This document shows positions 1-8,469 of a DNA stretch of 64,000 bases, piece after piece. A program made the position numbers and the translations under genes. How positions within the stretch are numbered: position 1 is the stretch's first letter; every line of letters begins with the position of its first letter. Below the pieces are notes generated by a model. The model searched no databases and was not told where the DNA came from. It saw only the letters and a list, made by a program, of their open reading frames with translations. Source of the DNA: Nocardioides turkmenicus (GTDB lineage: Bacteria > Actinomycetota > Actinomycetes > Propionibacteriales > Nocardioidaceae); contig NZ_JAALAA010000004.1 of the NCBI RefSeq assembly GCF_011045035.1, positions 186,001 to 250,000 on the forward strand, read 5' to 3'.

Positions 1-1
1 C

Positions 2-375
2 CGGCCTGAGATCGTCGTACGTCCACCACGTCGCTGTCGCGCCGAGACCTATCGAATCCTCAACGACGAGATCACCTTCCAGTGTCGTGCTGGCGTTCCC
101 ACGGGGTTCCGCTACGAACGCGTCCAGGGGCGACTGACCGAGGTCGGGTTCAAGAAGTCTTGGGGGATCAGAGAGAGCGGCGAGTTCAGCCAGATCACGG
201 ACTACACGTTCAACTCCGCAGAAGGACGCAGACTCATCCGGAGAGCCGCCAACTCGCTGGGGCTCAAGGAGAAAATGCCGGCTACCATGGTGATCGGCCC
301 GGTCTTCGCCATCATCGGTGGCCTCGGGCCGTGTCCACGCTGGTCATCCTCGGAACGGTCTTCCTAGCCAGTTAG
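2..375 (+). pseudogene. C-terminal part of a membrane protein, with apparent frameshift
   Basis: The frame is open from the window edge, so the 5' part is missing. It encodes about 105 residues of ordinary soluble sequence that run into a hydrophobic stretch (MVIGPVFAIIGGL). The hydrophobic stretch is cut by a frame change at the G run 326-328. Restoring one G would continue the helix in the neighbouring frame as GAVSTLVILGTVFLAS and stop at 373-375, giving one full transmembrane helix close to the C-terminus. This looks like a one-base homopolymer deletion or sequencing error. I do not recognise the family. It reads on the plus strand, convergent with the ESX-like cassette that follows. Confidence 0.5.
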
Positions 376-433
376 TGCCCTCCCGCCCGCGCGGCCATGA
401 TCCTCGGGGCTGAAGCAGACCTCAACGACGTAG

Positions 434-1333
434 CTAATTCGATGACAAACTAACCGCGATCGGTGATATCCCTGACCCGAAGTCGAAGGTCACCTCGCTT
501 GGCATGTTCGGAGCAACAAACACGAGCCTGCGCACTCCGCCTGACGGACTCGCCAGCTCACGTCCGACCTTCTGTCCGATACGTACGGTCGCCCCGCCAT
601 CGATATCAGCGTCGACCACGACCCACGTCTGACCATCCGGCGCCCAGCCCAACGAAGTGATGTACGGCAGAACATGCACGGCCCGCACGCCGCACTCGTG
701 CGTAAGGGCTGCTTCCTTCGGCTCGAACGCTTTGGCAGGGCATCGCCTGTCGAATGTCGTCGACGCTGCCGCAAGGTCTTTCAACTGCTCACCCTGGTTG
801 CCCTCGACCACACCGGTGTCGAGCTCGACACGTTGCGTCACACCGTCATACTCCACCTGCAGGACCGACGGATCCTTCGCACCCACGACCAATCCCTGAT
901 ACCACTGCGACGGCACCTCTGACGGAAGCGCAATTTCCTCTTCACCATCAAGGAGCGAGAAGGAAGGCTCAGGGAGTGACTCCAGGGTCTGATCTTCTAG
1001 GAGTACGTCCCGGCCCTCTGAACTCGAATGGGGCTGAAGTTTCCAAGCTATGCCAACCATCTTCGTCCCGGCCCGGGGCCTCAGGTCACCCGAGTCGGTG
1101 ACCACGCTGCCTATCGCAGGGCTCACCTTCAACGTCAATACCCCGGTCGGGAGACCCACCTGAGCTTCACGGCCACCGCTGATCTGCTCCGGCGACACCT
1201 CTTCGACCTGACCTTCACCCACTCCTTGACCAGAATCATCCGGGCTTGAGGAGCACGAGGTGAGCACTAGCCCGGCCAGCACAGAGGCAGCAATCGACCA
1301 CGTCGCGATCCATCGAGTCGTCATCGATCTCAT
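434..1333 (-). CDS. Putative lipoprotein, last gene of ESX-like cassette
   Basis: A 299-residue protein with a type II signal peptide: charged start, hydrophobic core and lipobox LTSC near residue 27, followed by a Ser/Asp-rich linker. It is predicted to be anchored to the outer face of the membrane; the rest has no motif I recognise. The start is the ATG at 1333 because GGAGGA lies at a proper distance and the ATG overlaps the TGA of the upstream gene (ATGA, 1330-1333), which implies translational coupling. It is the last of four coupled genes (YbaB-like, EspC-like, WXG-containing, lipoprotein), so it probably works with those secreted proteins, perhaps as a surface partner. Function is unknown. 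Confidence 0.75.
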   Translation of the reverse strand: MRSMTTRWIATWSIAASVLAGLVLTSCSSSPDDSGQGVGEGQVEEVSPEQISGGREAQVGLPTGVLTLKVSPAIGSVVTDSGDLRPRAGTKMVGIAWKLQPHSSSEGRDVLLEDQTLESLPEPSFSLLDGEEEIALPSEVPSQWYQGLVVGAKDPSVLQVEYDGVTQRVELDTGVVEGNQGEQLKDLAAASTTFDRRCPAKAFEPKEAALTHECGVRAVHVLPYITSLGWAPDGQTWVVVDADIDGGATVRIGQKVGRELASPSGGVRRLVFVAPNMPSEVTFDFGSGISPIAVSLSSN

Positions 1334-2286
1334 CGATCAGTGATCCTCCAGTTATCGTCATTCTTATAGACACTGGAAGCAAGACCGTCGGGTTCCGGCC
1401 ACTTGGATTGGTCGAGCGCAACGTCTCCGCCCGTGAGCTCGGTCCACGCCATGAATCCGGAATTACGGCCCTGGATACTCACCTCACGCATCGCAGTGAC
1501 GACGGCGTTGAGGAAATTGACCCCATCAACAATCACACCAACGGGGGCCGTCACCGCGGCGGTCGGAAGCTTTGTAATTTCAATATCACCAACAAGCGTG
1601 TCCGCAACATCAGCAACCAAGGCAACCAGTGCCTGAATCACGTCAGACCAGCACTGCTGAATCATCTCTGCTGCGTCAGCCATCAAGTGCGCCGCTGACC
1701 CCATCTTTGATGCCATCACCTTCATTGCGTCACCCTGTTGACGCGCGACCCCTTTGTAAGCAGTGAAGGCTCGGCCCTCCCAATAGATCTCCAAGGAGTC
1801 GGTCTTCTGCGCAACGTCAAACCCGGCGTCACCCAGTGCGCTTTGACCGGCCTGATAACCGGCACCCAGGCTCATTAGCTTTTCAGGGTTTCCAAAGATT
1901 CCATCGATGCATGCCTGCATGGCTTCCACGAGCTTCTTGTGAGCTGCCCACAATTGCTCAAGTAGGTCGCCAAGTTTTCCGTCGAGCCAGTCTTTGATAA
2001 CATCCACCAGAGCCGCGCCAGCAAGGCCACCTACTATGCTTCCGAGCGGACCTCCGCCGACCACCCCAATTGACCCCCCGATAATGGCCGCCTGAGAAGT
2101 GCTCAGGCCATCAATCTTGGCCCGAATGTCCTTTCCCCAGTCCTCAATCGCTTTCACCAACTGGGCGTTGAGTTCCGCGATTCGGTTGAACCACATGTCC
2201 GGGGTACCGAAAAGGATAAGGTCAGAAAGCTGTCCCTTTAACGGGGGAACTTTGTAGGCCGGGAGCCCTGGCATCCGGTCGCTCAT
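1330..2286 (-). CDS. WXG-motif protein with glycine-zipper segment
   Basis: A 318-residue protein. Residues 66-95 form a Gly-rich hydrophobic segment (IIGGSIGVVGGGPLGSIVGG) resembling a glycine zipper that could insert in a membrane. Residues about 145-240 are helical and contain W169-E-G171, the WXG turn of the ESX/WXG100 superfamily. It starts with an ATG overlapping the TGA of the preceding EspC-like gene and ends overlapping the lipoprotein start (both ATGA), so the three proteins are probably made in fixed ratio. I infer a type VII secretion substrate or partner. No toxin catalytic motif is visible. The base composition is clearly more A/T-rich than in the rest of the window. Confidence 0.65.
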   Translation of the reverse strand: MSDRMPGLPAYKVPPLKGQLSDLILFGTPDMWFNRIAELNAQLVKAIEDWGKDIRAKIDGLSTSQAAIIGGSIGVVGGGPLGSIVGGLAGAALVDVIKDWLDGKLGDLLEQLWAAHKKLVEAMQACIDGIFGNPEKLMSLGAGYQAGQSALGDAGFDVAQKTDSLEIYWEGRAFTAYKGVARQQGDAMKVMASKMGSAAHLMADAAEMIQQCWSDVIQALVALVADVADTLVGDIEITKLPTAAVTAPVGVIVDGVNFLNAVVTAMREVSIQGRNSGFMAWTELTGGDVALDQSKWPEPDGLASSVYKNDDNWRITDR

Positions 2287-2612
2287 CAGATTCCAGCCTC
2301 CGCCTTCTTGAGCATCTCAGCAGTATTTGCGTCAGTCTCTTCAAAATCTTTCGCCGCCCGTTCCACGGCGTCGCCGACCCCCTCTACGGTAGACGCCGCG
2401 GTCGTGAGAACATCCGCTGCCGAGGCAACAAAGTGGTCGTGGGGCTCTTGCAGCGACGCGAGAAGGACGCCAAATAGGTGACCCTGGCCCTCGCCTTGAG
2501 ATGCCTTGTTGCGCGCTTCCTTTATTTTCCCGCAAGCATCCTCGCGCCAGGCATATGCACAGTTGTAAAGTGCCTGAGCTTCAACATAAATGCTATTGGT
2601 AGGACCACTCAC
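2286..2612 (-). CDS. EspC-like small ESX secretion substrate
   Basis: A 108-residue helical protein starting with GTG at 2612, which overlaps the stop of the upstream gene (GTGA, 2609-2612). A longer frame upstream is open but would overlap that gene by about 60 bases, so I chose the coupled GTG. The C-terminal part (ERAAKDFEETDANTAEMLKK) resembles the AA-x-x-[YF]-x-x-T-D signature of EspC/Rv3615c-like type VII substrates, with Phe in place of the usual Tyr. A helix-turn-helix hairpin is expected. Family assignment is from motif resemblance only. Confidence 0.6.
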   Translation of the reverse strand: MSGPTNSIYVEAQALYNCAYAWREDACGKIKEARNKASQGEGQGHLFGVLLASLQEPHDHFVASAADVLTTAASTVEGVGDAVERAAKDFEETDANTAEMLKKAEAGI

Positions 2613-3154
2613 GACTCCAAGGCCTCCTTCAACGCGGCATTGATCCGTTCTAGAGTTGCACTCCACAGCCATTGCTGGTCCGCATCCACAGAAACCAACT
2701 GACCTCGGTCATTCAGAGTTAGCGTTAGGTAGCCGTTTCGAGAGCCCCCCCTGCGACTCCTCGGACCGTCCACATAGTCCAGACCGCCCTGGTCGATATA
2801 TCGCTGCAACTGGTTGGCCTGCTCACCGGGAGAGAGAATTGCTAGCCCAGGAGCCGTTGGACCAGGGAGTTCCGGTCGAGTCGTTGGCGAATCTCCAGAC
2901 GGAAGATCCCCGGATAGCGCTATCTCGCTAATCACTCGCGCCGTTTCAGCCCGATTAGCGGCGTCAAATATTGCGTCAACAAAGCCATCCAGCGACTTGA
3001 TTCGCGGCGTCAACTGCAAGACACTGATATTCGTCACTTCGCCCCTGACGCCAAGGGATAAGCTCACTTCATCGAAACGATCTGTTGCACTCGCCGTAAC
3101 CTCACCAACAAAGTCGGCACTAATCGTTCGGCGTACCGCGTCGCGCATGGACAT
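2609..3154 (-). CDS. YbaB/EbfC-like protein, first gene of ESX-like cassette
   Basis: A 181-residue protein. The N-terminal half (beta-rich stretch DEVSLSLGVRGEVTNISV, then a helical region) resembles the YbaB/EbfC-like proteins often found next to ESX/WXG100 genes in actinomycetes. In those loci the fold is commonly annotated as nucleoid-associated, but its role there is unclear. A Pro/Gly-rich linker at about residues 103-125 separates a second segment ending in a helix. The start ATG at 3154 has GAGGAG six bases upstream, and a strong promoter lies at 3215-3243. It opens the four-gene coupled cassette. Confidence 0.6.
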   Translation of the reverse strand: MSMRDAVRRTISADFVGEVTASATDRFDEVSLSLGVRGEVTNISVLQLTPRIKSLDGFVDAIFDAANRAETARVISEIALSGDLPSGDSPTTRPELPGPTAPGLAILSPGEQANQLQRYIDQGGLDYVDGPRSRRGGSRNGYLTLTLNDRGQLVSVDADQQWLWSATLERINAALKEALES

Positions 3155-3214
3155 GCATTACTCCTCGCCCCAACTCCACCCGGGAATCAGTTGCATTGGT
3201 CTAGGGCAAAATTT

Positions 3215-3243
3215 AACGTAAGCGAGGCCGCACAGCATGTCAA
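3215..3243 (-). promoter_or_regulatory. Sigma70-type promoter of the ESX-like cassette
   Basis: On the minus strand a perfect -35 TTGACA (3238-3243) is followed by a 17-base spacer and TACGTT (3215-3220) as -10. It lies about 60 bases before the ATG at 3154. The rest of the gap up to 3447 shows nothing else I can support. Confidence 0.6.
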
Positions 3244-3447
3244 GAACTTCCATTGACTTCACTTATTTTGTCTCGTCTCCGAACTGTGGACAGGCGCTAC
3301 GGGTTAGCTGCGGAGGTCCTCGGTTCGTGATAGTGAGGCGCAGAGCTAGGAAACGTTCCAGGGGCGCCACATATGACCTCTGCGTTTCGACAGTTAGCGC
3401 GGCGGACGAGCATCGACTTGATCACGATCGGCGCTGAACGATGCGTG

Positions 3448-4860
3448 TTATCCGCGACGGTTCTTGTCCTCGCTCTTGTCGTTGGCCTCCGTGGCATCAG
3501 GGACCCAGCCGCGGGAGGCGTTGGGGTCCAGGACGTCGCTGGCGGTCTCGGTCCAGTCTTCGGTGTAGTCGGCTTCCCACTCTTGGCTCTGGCTGCCGTT
3601 CTGGTCCCGCTTCTTACCTCCACGGCCGGCGGCGGCACCCATCCCACCGCGTCCGGCTGCGGCACCCCGCGCGGCGGCGCCACGTCCCGCACCGGCTCCG
3701 GCGCCTCGTGCGCCCGCACCGGTGGCACGGGCACCAGCTCCGGTGGCCCGTGCGCCCGCTCCGGCAGCACGAGCACCCGCCCCGCGGGCTCCAGCGCCAG
3801 CAGCGCCGGCTCCCGCGCGAGCGCTTGCGGCGCCGGCTCTGGCAGCTGCAGACCTGGCCGCGGCCGACCTGGAGGTCGCTCCCGCGGACCCTGCCTTCGC
3901 GGAGGCACCTGCGGCGAACTTGCTGGCCACCGCCTTGGCGACACCAGCGCCCAGAAGGGCGCCACCGCCGGCGAGTGCGAGGGCCGACATGCCACCCGTG
4001 CCGCCCGCGAGCGGCGCGAGCCCGTCAGCCGTCTCGACCATCGCGTACGACGTCGCCGGTGCAGGGGTGCCGTCGGCGTTGATCCACTGGGTGCCGTCCC
4101 ATTCGGGCGTGTTCTCAGCCTTCGCCGCCTCGATGTTCGCCTTCTCCTGGGCGATCAGCTCGTGGCCCCAGCCCTCGGGGTAGAGCGTGCCGGAGTTGTA
4201 CTTCGCCATGCGCGCCTGCGCGGCCGCGACCTGGCTCGCGGAACCCGGCGAGCCCGAGCTGCCGGCAGGGACTGGGTCCGAACTGCTGCCGTCGTCATAG
4301 AGGGCGCGAACCTTCGGCTCGGCCTCGTCGACGGACGTGTCGACGTCCTGCACGTGCTGGGCGGCGATTCGCTCGGCCTCAGCAATCGCGGCCTCTCGGG
4401 CTGCGTGGGCGGCTCGGTCGGCCTGGAGCGCCTTCTGGTTCTCTGCTGCCTGCGCTCCGTCAACGCCTGTTCCGGACTGGGCGTACTTCGGGTCGGAGGG
4501 ATTCGGTGCGGCACCGTGGGACGCGGGCAGGGTCGCTTCGAGCCTGGCATGCTCACGCATCGCGGTGGTGATCCTGCCTCGTACGTCTTGTAGTGCTGCG
4601 ACAGCGGCTTTGATCACGTCGCTCTTGTCGGCCGTCTTGGTACCCGACGACTCCATACTGCGACGGGCCGCCGGACCTGACATCGACGCCGCGGAGAACC
4701 CATCTTCCGCGGCTTTCCCGCTGCGCTGCAATGCCTCGCCGGCGTCTCGGAACAGACGCTCGCTCGTCTGCCACTTGGTGATGAGAAGGTCAATCGCACC
4801 TGGATCTGCGGTTTTGACATAGTCACCGAGTCTTTGCATCCACGGTCCGCGTACGGTCAT
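3448..4860 (-). CDS. Ala/Gly/Arg-rich protein with WXG-like N-terminal helical domain
   Basis: A 470-residue protein. The start is the ATG at 4860 because GGGGAGGATCGGG directly precedes it; an open frame reaches 4929 without a good ribosome site. Residues 1-110 are helical (KWQTSERLF, RDAGEALQRSGK) like T7SS-secreted substrate domains; residues about 110-230 are Ala/Glu-rich and probably coiled coil. A short W-D-G-T-x-W segment (near residue 260) and a Gly-rich hydrophobic stretch follow, then about 90 residues of Ala-Gly-Arg repeats and an acidic C-terminus. It sits between the coupled ESX-like cassette and a lipoprotein pair. I infer a secreted or surface-associated T7SS substrate. Confidence 0.6.
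   Translation of the reverse strand: MTVRGPWMQRLGDYVKTADPGAIDLLITKWQTSERLFRDAGEALQRSGKAAEDGFSAASMSGPAARRSMESSGTKTADKSDVIKAAVAALQDVRGRITTAMREHARLEATLPASHGAAPNPSDPKYAQSGTGVDGAQAAENQKALQADRAAHAAREAAIAEAERIAAQHVQDVDTSVDEAEPKVRALYDDGSSSDPVPAGSSGSPGSASQVAAAQARMAKYNSGTLYPEGWGHELIAQEKANIEAAKAENTPEWDGTQWINADGTPAPATSYAMVETADGLAPLAGGTGGMSALALAGGGALLGAGVAKAVASKFAAGASAKAGSAGATSRSAAARSAAARAGAASARAGAGAAGAGARGAGARAAGAGARATGAGARATGAGARGAGAGAGRGAAARGAAAGRGGMGAAAGRGGKKRDQNGSQSQEWEADYTEDWTETASDVLDPNASRGWVPDATEANDKSEDKNRRG
3625..3860 (-). repeat. Low-complexity AGARG-type coding repeat
   Basis: Inside the Ala/Gly/Arg-rich gene, degenerate 15-18-base units encode variants of GAGARAT and GARGAGA. The repeat is in frame and could vary in length by slippage. 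Boundaries are approximate. Confidence 0.6.
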
Positions 4861-4979
4861 CCCGATCCTCCCCGAAAGTACTGTTCCTGGGGGACCGGAT
4901 GCCCCCGCTACCCAAAGATTAGACAACACGACGACTGCTCAGGTCACCCTGTGGCAGAACTCCTCTAGAGTTCCGAACC

Positions 4980-5591
4980 ATGTGGACGGATCGGACGATC
5001 AAACTCGGCGCCCTAGCAACAAGCCTGGCATTGACCATGTCAGGTTGCGGTTCGGACGAACCGGAGGCTGACCCGACGAAACCTGCGGCCTCTAGTACAC
5101 CGTCGTCAGCGGACCCCAGCGCGGGCGGTTCGGAAGTTCCCTCCGATTGGCAGGTGGCGTCCGCAGGACCTGTCCAGTTGCAGGTTCCGCCGGACTGGAC
5201 GCTGGACTCGATGGCCGATCAGCAGCAGACGATGCGCGCACCAAAGGACTCCATCGGTCTATCTCCTGGGTCCGGCAACATTCAGGCAGGCCCAAATGCC
5301 GGTGGTGGCGAGGGCGAGAGCGCTGTCGAAGAGTGGGCCAAGCTCAGCGAGAAGACGCTGGCCGACGACGTTCAAAACCTCAAGCGCCTACCCAATGAGA
5401 CGATCAACGGTTCCGTCTTCTACCACTTCCAGGGCGAGGGCGAGGGCTTTTGGCAGGACCACTACGGGACTGTCACACCTAACGGCGACGATCGGGTCAC
5501 CATTACGTGGCACTTTAATCAAACTGACATCGACCGCAAGGGTGCCGAGACGTTGATCGCTCAGATCATGCCAACGTACAAGGTCCTCTGA
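4980..5591 (+). CDS. Secreted lipoprotein, tandem paralogue A
   Basis: A 203-residue lipoprotein with signal peptide and lipobox MSGC, then a Pro/Ser/Thr-rich linker. The globular part begins around SDWQVASAGPVQLQVPPDW. The C-terminal 80 residues (EKTLADDVQNLKRLPNETIN to MPTYKVL) are very close to those of the next gene, so the two arose by tandem duplication. The domain resembles small actinobacterial lipoproteins of unknown function that sit by ESX substrates. It is divergent from the Ala/Gly-rich gene, with a shared promoter region of about 120 bases. Confidence 0.75.
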   Translation: MWTDRTIKLGALATSLALTMSGCGSDEPEADPTKPAASSTPSSADPSAGGSEVPSDWQVASAGPVQLQVPPDWTLDSMADQQQTMRAPKDSIGLSPGSGNIQAGPNAGGGEGESAVEEWAKLSEKTLADDVQNLKRLPNETINGSVFYHFQGEGEGFWQDHYGTVTPNGDDRVTITWHFNQTDIDRKGAETLIAQIMPTYKVL

Positions 5592-5648
5592 TCACCGGAA
5601 GGTGCTTCAGAATTGTCCGGACTCAGAGGAAAGCAGATAGTCCGTCTT

Positions 5649-6257
5649 ATGTCTCGGACGATCGCGATCGCCGCACTGGCCCTGATCACCGTAACTGCGC
5701 TCGCTGGGTGCGGTGACGACGCACCCACCGCAGACCCGACTGCCAGCGCCTCCGCCTCGGGGCCGAATGGAACTGAGTCATCGGAATCGAGCGCACCCGA
5801 CGTTCCGGCCAACTGGCAAGTCGCATCGGTTGAAGTCGCGCAACTGCAGGTTCCGCCTACATGGAGGCTTAGCTCCAGTGGTGACCTTTCGTTGACGGCA
5901 CGCGCGCCCGAGGACGCCATCGGCATCTCACCTGGCGCTGCAACGTTCCAAGGGGGCGTCCATTCCGGCAACGGGGACGACGAAGCAGCAGTTGACGCAC
6001 TGGCGACTCTTGAAGAGAAGACGTTGGCCAACGATGTTCAAGATCTGAAGCGTCTTCCGAATGAGACGATCAACGGGTCCATCTTCTACCACTTTCAGGG
6101 CGACAACGGACGCGAGTGGGAGGACCACTACGGGACGGTTGTACCTGCTGGCGAGCATCGAGTCGCAGTCACATGGCGATTCACCAAGGCGGACATTGAC
6201 CGCAAAGGCGCCGAGGCACTGATCGGTCAGATCATGCCGACGTACCAGGTTCTTTGA
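5649..6257 (+). CDS. Secreted lipoprotein, tandem paralogue B
   Basis: A 202-residue lipoprotein. The start is placed at the ATG 5649, which gives a normal signal peptide (MSRTIAIAALALITVTALAGC); a TTG 36 bases upstream is open but would add an odd charged extension. The lipobox is LAGC. The mature domain matches the preceding gene (ANWQVAS, LPNETINGSIFYHFQG, DIDRKGAEALIGQIMPTYQV), while linker and mid-region have diverged. The gap between the genes is about 57 bases, so they are probably co-transcribed. It converges on the WXG100-like gene 15 bases downstream. Confidence 0.75.
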   Translation: MSRTIAIAALALITVTALAGCGDDAPTADPTASASASGPNGTESSESSAPDVPANWQVASVEVAQLQVPPTWRLSSSGDLSLTARAPEDAIGISPGAATFQGGVHSGNGDDEAAVDALATLEEKTLANDVQDLKRLPNETINGSIFYHFQGDNGREWEDHYGTVVPAGEHRVAVTWRFTKADIDRKGAEALIGQIMPTYQVL

Positions 6258-6272
6258 GCAGACTGAGACCAA

Positions 6273-6653
6273 TCAGATCATCGGGATCTTTCCGCCGAGT
6301 TCCTTCCTGAAGATCACGAGCGGGTTGCTCATCACGGCGAGAGCCTCGGCCATCTTCTTCGCAACGATGGCTGCGCCCTCGTCGGTCGCAGCAATGTCGT
6401 GGATGGCATCGTTGACGGCGCTGGCGTACTTCTCCAGGCCCTCTACGGTCTCTTTCTTCGCCTTGCCGATGTTCTCGTGACCTTTGATCACCGCGTTGGC
6501 GAGCCACTCCCCCTTGGCGGAGCCCCCGAACGCACTTACCGCGGGGGCGTGCCCGAGGTTGAGGCTCTGGACCAGCCCCTTCTGCTCCTCGAGGTCTCTA
6601 TGGACCTTGTTCAGATTGTCGTAGTCAACGGTGAGCTCGTCGCCGTTACCCAT
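6273..6653 (-). CDS. WXG100-like ESX substrate
   Basis: A 126-residue mainly helical protein. Two helices are separated near residues 42-50 by FGGSAKGEW, where WXG100 proteins have their turn. The second helix carries EKYASAVNDAIHDIAATDE, resembling the C-terminal ESX export signature region, followed by a hydrophobic tail (AVMSNPLVIF). I infer a type VII secretion substrate; the canonical W-x-G triplet itself is not present. No ESX ATPase or membrane component is in the window, so export would use a system encoded elsewhere. Confidence 0.6.
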   Translation of the reverse strand: MGNGDELTVDYDNLNKVHRDLEEQKGLVQSLNLGHAPAVSAFGGSAKGEWLANAVIKGHENIGKAKKETVEGLEKYASAVNDAIHDIAATDEGAAIVAKKMAEALAVMSNPLVIFRKELGGKIPMI

Positions 6654-6720
6654 GGTCCGCCTCCCGAGGCTTCCGTACGCACCCCCGGCGGGTGCCTCAG
6701 TAGGAGTAGTACACCACGGG

Positions 6721-8010
6721 TCACAGGGCGACGGGCAGGGATGCGTAGCCGCGGAGGATGCGGGTGGGGCGGCGTACGGCTTCGCCGGAGACCCGCAGAG
6801 ACGGGAAGCGCTCGAAGAGCATGCGGAGGCCTACGCGGGCCTCGAGGCGGGCGAGGCTGGCGCCTAGGCAGAAGTGGGCGCCGGCGGAGAAGGAGAGGTG
6901 CTGGTCGGCGTTGGCCCGGCTGATGTCGTACGTGTCGGGGTCCTCGAACACCGACGGGTCGCGGTTGGCTCCGCCGATGACCACGGCGACAGCGGTGCCT
7001 CGGGAGACGTCCACGCCCGCCACGTTCGTGGCGGCGTAGGCCTCGCGGACGGTGGCCATCACGGGCGGGTCCCAGCGCAGGGTCTCCTCGACGACACCGT
7101 CGACCAGGGAGGGATCGGCGAGAAGCAGAGACCGCTGGGACGGGTGGGCGTCGAGAGCCGCGACGGCGTTGCCGAGCAGGTTGACGGTGGTCTCGAAGCC
7201 GGCCGCCAGCACCAACAGCCCGAGGGCGTGGAGCTCGATGTCGTCGAGGTCGCCGGCGATCACCAGGGCGCTGAGGAGGTCGTCGCCGGGGTCGGAGCGG
7301 AGGCGGCGTACGTGGTCCTCGAACCAGTGGTGCAGGGACCTCATCGCGGTCTCGACCTGGGAGTAGTCCCGCCAGGACAGCCCCGGGTCGAGGATCGCGG
7401 CGGCCTGGTCGCCCCAGCGCAGGATGTCGGCGCGGTCCGCGGCCGGCACTCCGAGCAGTTCGGCGATGACGGTGATCGGGAGCTTCGCGGCGTACTCCTC
7501 GATGATGTCGACCGGCCCCTCGCGCGGGTCGATCTGGTCGAGGAGGTCGCCGGCGACCGCGGTGACCATCTCGGCCATCGAGCCGATCCGGCGGGCGGTG
7601 AACGCCTTCGAGACGTGCTTGCGGTAGCGGGTGTGCAGCGGCGGGTCGACCGCGAGCATCGACGGCGGGTCGACCGGACCCAGGGCGTCGGGGGCGCTCA
7701 CCTTGCCGAGCAGCCAGCGCAGCGGTACCGGCAGCTCACCCTGGCCGTCGCCGACGCCGAAGTCGCTGCTGCGCAGGATCTCATCGGCGGCGGCGTACGA
7801 GACGGTGCCGGCCATGAACGGATTGGTGTGGATCGGCCCGCGCGCCCGCAGCCGGCCATAGTCCGGGACCTCACGCGACCACATCAGCTCGGCGAGCGGG
7901 TCGCCGCGCCTCGACGCGAAGCTGAGGACCGCGCGGTTGATGCCTTGGGAGAGGGCCCATCGCGCGTACGACCTCGCCCCCTCGATCGGCGACAGCTCAG
8001 GCCGAGGCAT
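6721..8010 (-). CDS. Cytochrome P450
   Basis: A 429-residue soluble bacterial P450, normal length. The I-helix oxygen-binding motif reads AGFETT, the K-helix ETLRW supplies the E-x-x-R pair, and the haem loop FSAGAHFCLGA (374-384) provides the axial Cys381. It would hydroxylate a small hydrophobic substrate using electrons from a ferredoxin and reductase; fprA (37.1 kb) is a possible partner but is not linked. The ATG at 8010 lies inside the end of the upstream small gene (14-base overlap), so the two are probably co-translated. The substrate cannot be told from sequence. Confidence 0.93.
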   Translation of the reverse strand: MPRPELSPIEGARSYARWALSQGINRAVLSFASRRGDPLAELMWSREVPDYGRLRARGPIHTNPFMAGTVSYAAADEILRSSDFGVGDGQGELPVPLRWLLGKVSAPDALGPVDPPSMLAVDPPLHTRYRKHVSKAFTARRIGSMAEMVTAVAGDLLDQIDPREGPVDIIEEYAAKLPITVIAELLGVPAADRADILRWGDQAAAILDPGLSWRDYSQVETAMRSLHHWFEDHVRRLRSDPGDDLLSALVIAGDLDDIELHALGLLVLAAGFETTVNLLGNAVAALDAHPSQRSLLLADPSLVDGVVEETLRWDPPVMATVREAYAATNVAGVDVSRGTAVAVVIGGANRDPSVFEDPDTYDISRANADQHLSFSAGAHFCLGASLARLEARVGLRMLFERFPSLRVSGEAVRRPTRILRGYASLPVAL

Positions 8011-8302
8011 CGGCCAGCTCCTCGCGGAACTCGTGGGTGCCGATCCGGCCCATCAGCGGCGCCAGGTCGGCGAGCAGCTCGGCGAAGGCCGCCTCGTAGT
8101 CCTCCTGCGACAGGGCCGGGTCGAGCTGCGCCTGGAACCGGATCCGCCACCGATGACGAAGGGCCTGCGCCAGGCGCTCCGGGGTGCCGAACGCGTCCGC
8201 ATAGGCCGGCGACCACGGCAGCCTGCGCGCGCCGCCGGCGCGCAGCTCCGCCTCTGCCTCGTTCAGCAGCCGGTAGCGCTCATGGGTCTGGTTCCACGTC
8301 AT
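7997..8302 (-). CDS. Small conserved-looking protein upstream of P450
   Basis: About 101 residues, charged and helical (MTWNQTHERYRLLNEAEAEL), without signal or membrane segment. An alternative GTG start lies three codons upstream (8311); both have only weak ribosome sites. It overlaps the P450 start by 14 bases and shares its promoter, so a helper role or common regulation with the P450 is plausible. I do not recognise the family. Confidence 0.6.
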   Translation of the reverse strand: MTWNQTHERYRLLNEAEAELRAGGARRLPWSPAYADAFGTPERLAQALRHRWRIRFQAQLDPALSQEDYEAAFAELLADLAPLMGRIGTHEFREELADASA

Positions 8303-8394
8303 CGTCCTCACCGTCTTCGTTGTCGTTGGGATGATGGTTCGACGCTAGTGATCGGTGGCACCCGGGCACATCGCACGCTGGCAGGCACCTGCGT

Positions 8395-8410
8395 TCCTAC
8401 CCTGGTAGGA
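8395..8410. promoter_or_regulatory. Palindromic operator TCCTACC-N2-GGTAGGA
   Basis: A perfect palindrome (TCCTACC CT GGTAGGA) lies in the gap between the small gene/P450 pair and the divergent two-component genes, about 60 bases before the kinase ATG. Its symmetry and position suggest a binding site for a dimeric regulator, possibly the NarL-type response regulator encoded downstream. Confidence 0.45.
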
Positions 8411-8469
8411 GATCGGCCGCCTGCCACGGTCGGATGCGACCCGGGTCACGCGTTCCTAGACTGGACGGC

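Noticed and set aside
3237-3437. 66-codon plus-strand frame in the gap before the Ala/Gly-rich gene
   Set aside because: No ribosome site, no recognisable sequence, and it covers the clear minus-strand promoter.
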